NCBI RefSeq assembly: GCF_043290135.1
Contig: NC_134701.1
Coordinates: 199,940,601 to 200,004,600 of the forward strand
Reading direction: 5' to 3'
Length of the DNA: 64,000 nucleotides
Origin: Rhipicephalus microplus
Lineage: Eukaryota; Arthropoda; Arachnida; Ixodida; Ixodidae
Shown here: positions 61,681 through 64,000 of the stretch, piece after piece
Numbering within the stretch: the first letter of the stretch is position 1
Layout of the letters: every line of letters starts with the position of its first letter
Notes under the pieces: generated by a model
What the model was told of the DNA's origin: nothing
Seen by the model: only the letters and a program-made list of their open reading frames with translations
The model's database searches: none
Translations under genes and position numbers: made by a program

Positions 61681-64000
61681 TACTTGTTCGTGCATTGATC
61701 TTGCGGGGACGTAACTGTAAGACCTTTCGCTGACAGCGCGTGCTCTGGTTGGCTGGCCGCGATTTTTCGTGTTCTCACGCTCTAGTTTTTTTGTTATTGT
61801 GGATTCAGACCACTCTATATTATTAGGTCAGAGAAATTGAGGGTTTAAAACCGCAGTGAACGCGCGTTCCTATAGTGTAACGAGTTCCAGTAACACCAGT
61901 TTAAGAGAGAACAGACGTATCCGTACCGAAAGTAACGCGCCATAGGGAAAGTAATCGACGGGCACGATGTGTTATGTGGGGTACAACTGAAACTAGCAAC
62001 TTACGTGTTTCAGGCTGCTATGCTATGAAGGTCGCGCTTTTCTTCACTCTCTTGACAAGACTATATATATGACCACCGAGATTGGTAGCTCAATATTTTC
62101 GTCATACTACTCGCTGTTATGCGCTCAGCTGTTCTGATTTCGTTCGTTGTCGCCATTGAGTCTGTCAGTTCTCTTGACGCGACAATTTCTATCCCACAAA
62201 CGAAGACGTCATCTCCGACACGAAAAGTCCCCCAGAGATTGCAATTAAACGCAAAGTCGAAGCTGCACTTGCTTCTTGTAATCGTCCCAGCAATAGTCGC
62301 GTAAAGTCAGCTGATGGCATCACTGTTCTTTCTTTTCTTAGTTCTTTTCTTTTCTTTCTTAGTTCTTTTTCTTTTCTTTTCTTAGTTCTTGGCACGTGTT
62401 CGTTTCCGGTTGTGGGCGCGTGCATATTTTGTTATATCACGTTGTTGATGATGACAGGGAAAGTCTGGAATGACGTACATACGTGTGATGTATTTATTAG
62501 TGTTCGCTTCGAAATAAAATTTTCTGTTGCTAGTAAGCGCTTGTCCGTGTCCTCTCTGAGTGTGTGTATTTTTGCGCTTGTCTCATCATGAACCTTTACC
62601 ACCACGCCCAACTGGCAGTCATCCCAAATGTGATTTTTCTCTTATCCTCTGGAGTTATTAGTCCATTGTTTCACGCACCACACATAGGATATACGCTAAC
62701 CAGGTAGCATAATAAAAATGAATTGAAGTAAATTTTTACAGAAAACTTGAGTTGTGTTTCGTTATAATGTACATTTTGCATTTTCGAGAAATACATGCAT
62801 TTGGAAAATAAATTCTGTGCGATAGAACTTCGAGTGAGTGAATGAGTTTGTATTTTGATCTTTATTTTATCCTTTCATCCCACTCATTGACACCTGGAGC
62901 ACCAAGCTATGTCTTCGCCCACATAGTTTAACTTCTCTAGGTACGATAAAGCATTTCTTGTCCATCCCTTCATTGCAAAACTGGTTTCATCGCATCTTAA
63001 GACTAAGAAAGCAAAAGCAATCAAAAACTTTCAGTCACAAGAAAGAGAGAACCAGAAACGTTCACCGTATTTCTGCACGCATCATGAGCCTGCCATTGAT
63101 CATGTGATAGCGAAGGACTTTTTAACCTTTTTAACTTCGGAAACAAGTTACGTGCGGAAAGGGCGAGTGTTTTGAGTCCACCACAAGCGAAAACGAAAGG
63201 AAGGAAATAAATAAATGTGTTCTACATTTGAATGTAGCGAGCTAGCTAAGAACACTTCCGCTTGACCCGAGCCTTTGAATTTAGAACAGCGTGAGAAGAC
63301 GTAAACAGAAAATACAAACAATAATTATATGCAATTATGGTGGTACAGTGAAAATCGCGAAGTTACACTGCACGCAGTGTAGCGAACTTCCTTATATATT
63401 TTTTTTGGTCTGCTATCGTCTTGGTTTGCATTAACCCTATTATCATGATCGCTGGTTTTATTTACGGCTAGCGCAGTCGGCAAACATGCACACACTAAGG
63501 CCGCGTTCACACCGAGCATTCCGGCCGCCGAAAGTGCTCCGAATCCGGTTCGGCGGCGGCGAGATCCGCCGAAAGAGCCCTCTCCGCGCCGATCGCTCTC
63601 GGACCGATTTTTGCGGCGTGTGCCGCCGAATCGGTCACCGCGGACCAATAGGAGCGCTAGTCAAGGAATTTTGAAAAATGGCGGCAAAGCCTCACTCACT
63701 TGTTATGCCACAGTGCACGTAACTGAATGTTGAAACCAATGGGAGTTTAACCTACTCTGTGCCTACTTCGCGTCCATATTTCGTGAAAGAGGTGACCGAG
63801 CTTGCTGTTGGCGCGACCGAGCTTGTTGCGTTCTTGCAGAGCAAAACGATCCCACCAACGCTGCTGGCGTCGGTGGTTTTTTCTGCTCTTCGTGCATTAC
63901 AAGACAGCCACTTGCCAGCAAAGTAAGCCGTACTGTCTTTTCTTGCTTCCTGCGTACGAGAATCATCGATGTATACGCCACAAGATAGCGTAGTGGCGTT
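61681..64000. other. Intergenic end of window
   Basis: Only the short tandem repeat at 62329-62391 and a GC-rich stretch at 63495-63640 beginning ggccgcgttcacaccg stand out. The latter resembles the end of a dispersed DNA element, but no second end was found. Confidence 0.4.
62329..62391. repeat. Pyrimidine-rich short tandem repeat
   Basis: Three imperfect units of about 22-25 bp of the type ttttctttcttagttc. Confidence 0.7.

Overview
This window looks like nuclear DNA of a hard (ixodid) tick. The main evidence is about twenty copies of one tRNA-derived SINE that I recognise as the Ruka family described from ixodid ticks. Long simple repeats, many degraded retroelements and an arthropod-type fatty-acid elongase gene agree with this. 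There are no bacterial operons, CRISPR arrays, rRNA genes or convincing functional tRNA genes. Nearly every listed open frame is noise or repeat sequence.

Only one host protein gene is secure: a very-long-chain fatty-acid elongase (ELOVL) on the minus strand at 41420-42292. It has one uninterrupted coding exon, a TATA box and E-box upstream (42508-42534), and a likely poly(A) signal near 40430. Two weak host-gene candidates are recorded: a two-exon model at 36309-36799 (+) and a possible terminal exon at 48837-48916 (+).

The rest is mobile or repeated DNA. (1) 10773-12121 is a compact Ty3/gypsy-type LTR element with identical 160-bp LTRs. Its single ORF joins Gag in frame to the integrase C-terminus, so protease, RT, RNase H and the integrase core are deleted. 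(2) Non-LTR retrotransposon remnants lie at 59206-60353 (RNase H plus zinc-knuckle tail), 15015-15840, 47580-47845 and 49788-49880. (3) Ruka copies occur throughout, several with clear target-site duplications (TSDs). (4) A 156-bp terminal-inverted-repeat (TIR) element sits inside one Ruka, and a fold-back element carries another Ruka in one arm. (5) Simple repeats include (TA)n, (CATA)n, (CAAG)n/(GAAA)n and a GACG-rich minisatellite.

Comparing the window with itself shows several long diverged repeat pairs: 32760-35830 with 53440-57120; 50225-51260 with 60680-61680; 25670-26000 with 59060-60560 (interrupted by a LINE); 9880-10521 with 26267-26900 (inverted); 17420-18190 with 58310-58870; 21665-22090 with 30105-30830; 18950-19190 with 23945-24150; and an inverted pair 43484-43937 with 44642-45166. 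A composite repeat with a 21-codon basic-peptide periodicity and an attached minisatellite occurs at about 320-1520, 14150-14800 and 25040-25340. All alignments were made by eye, so boundaries are approximate.
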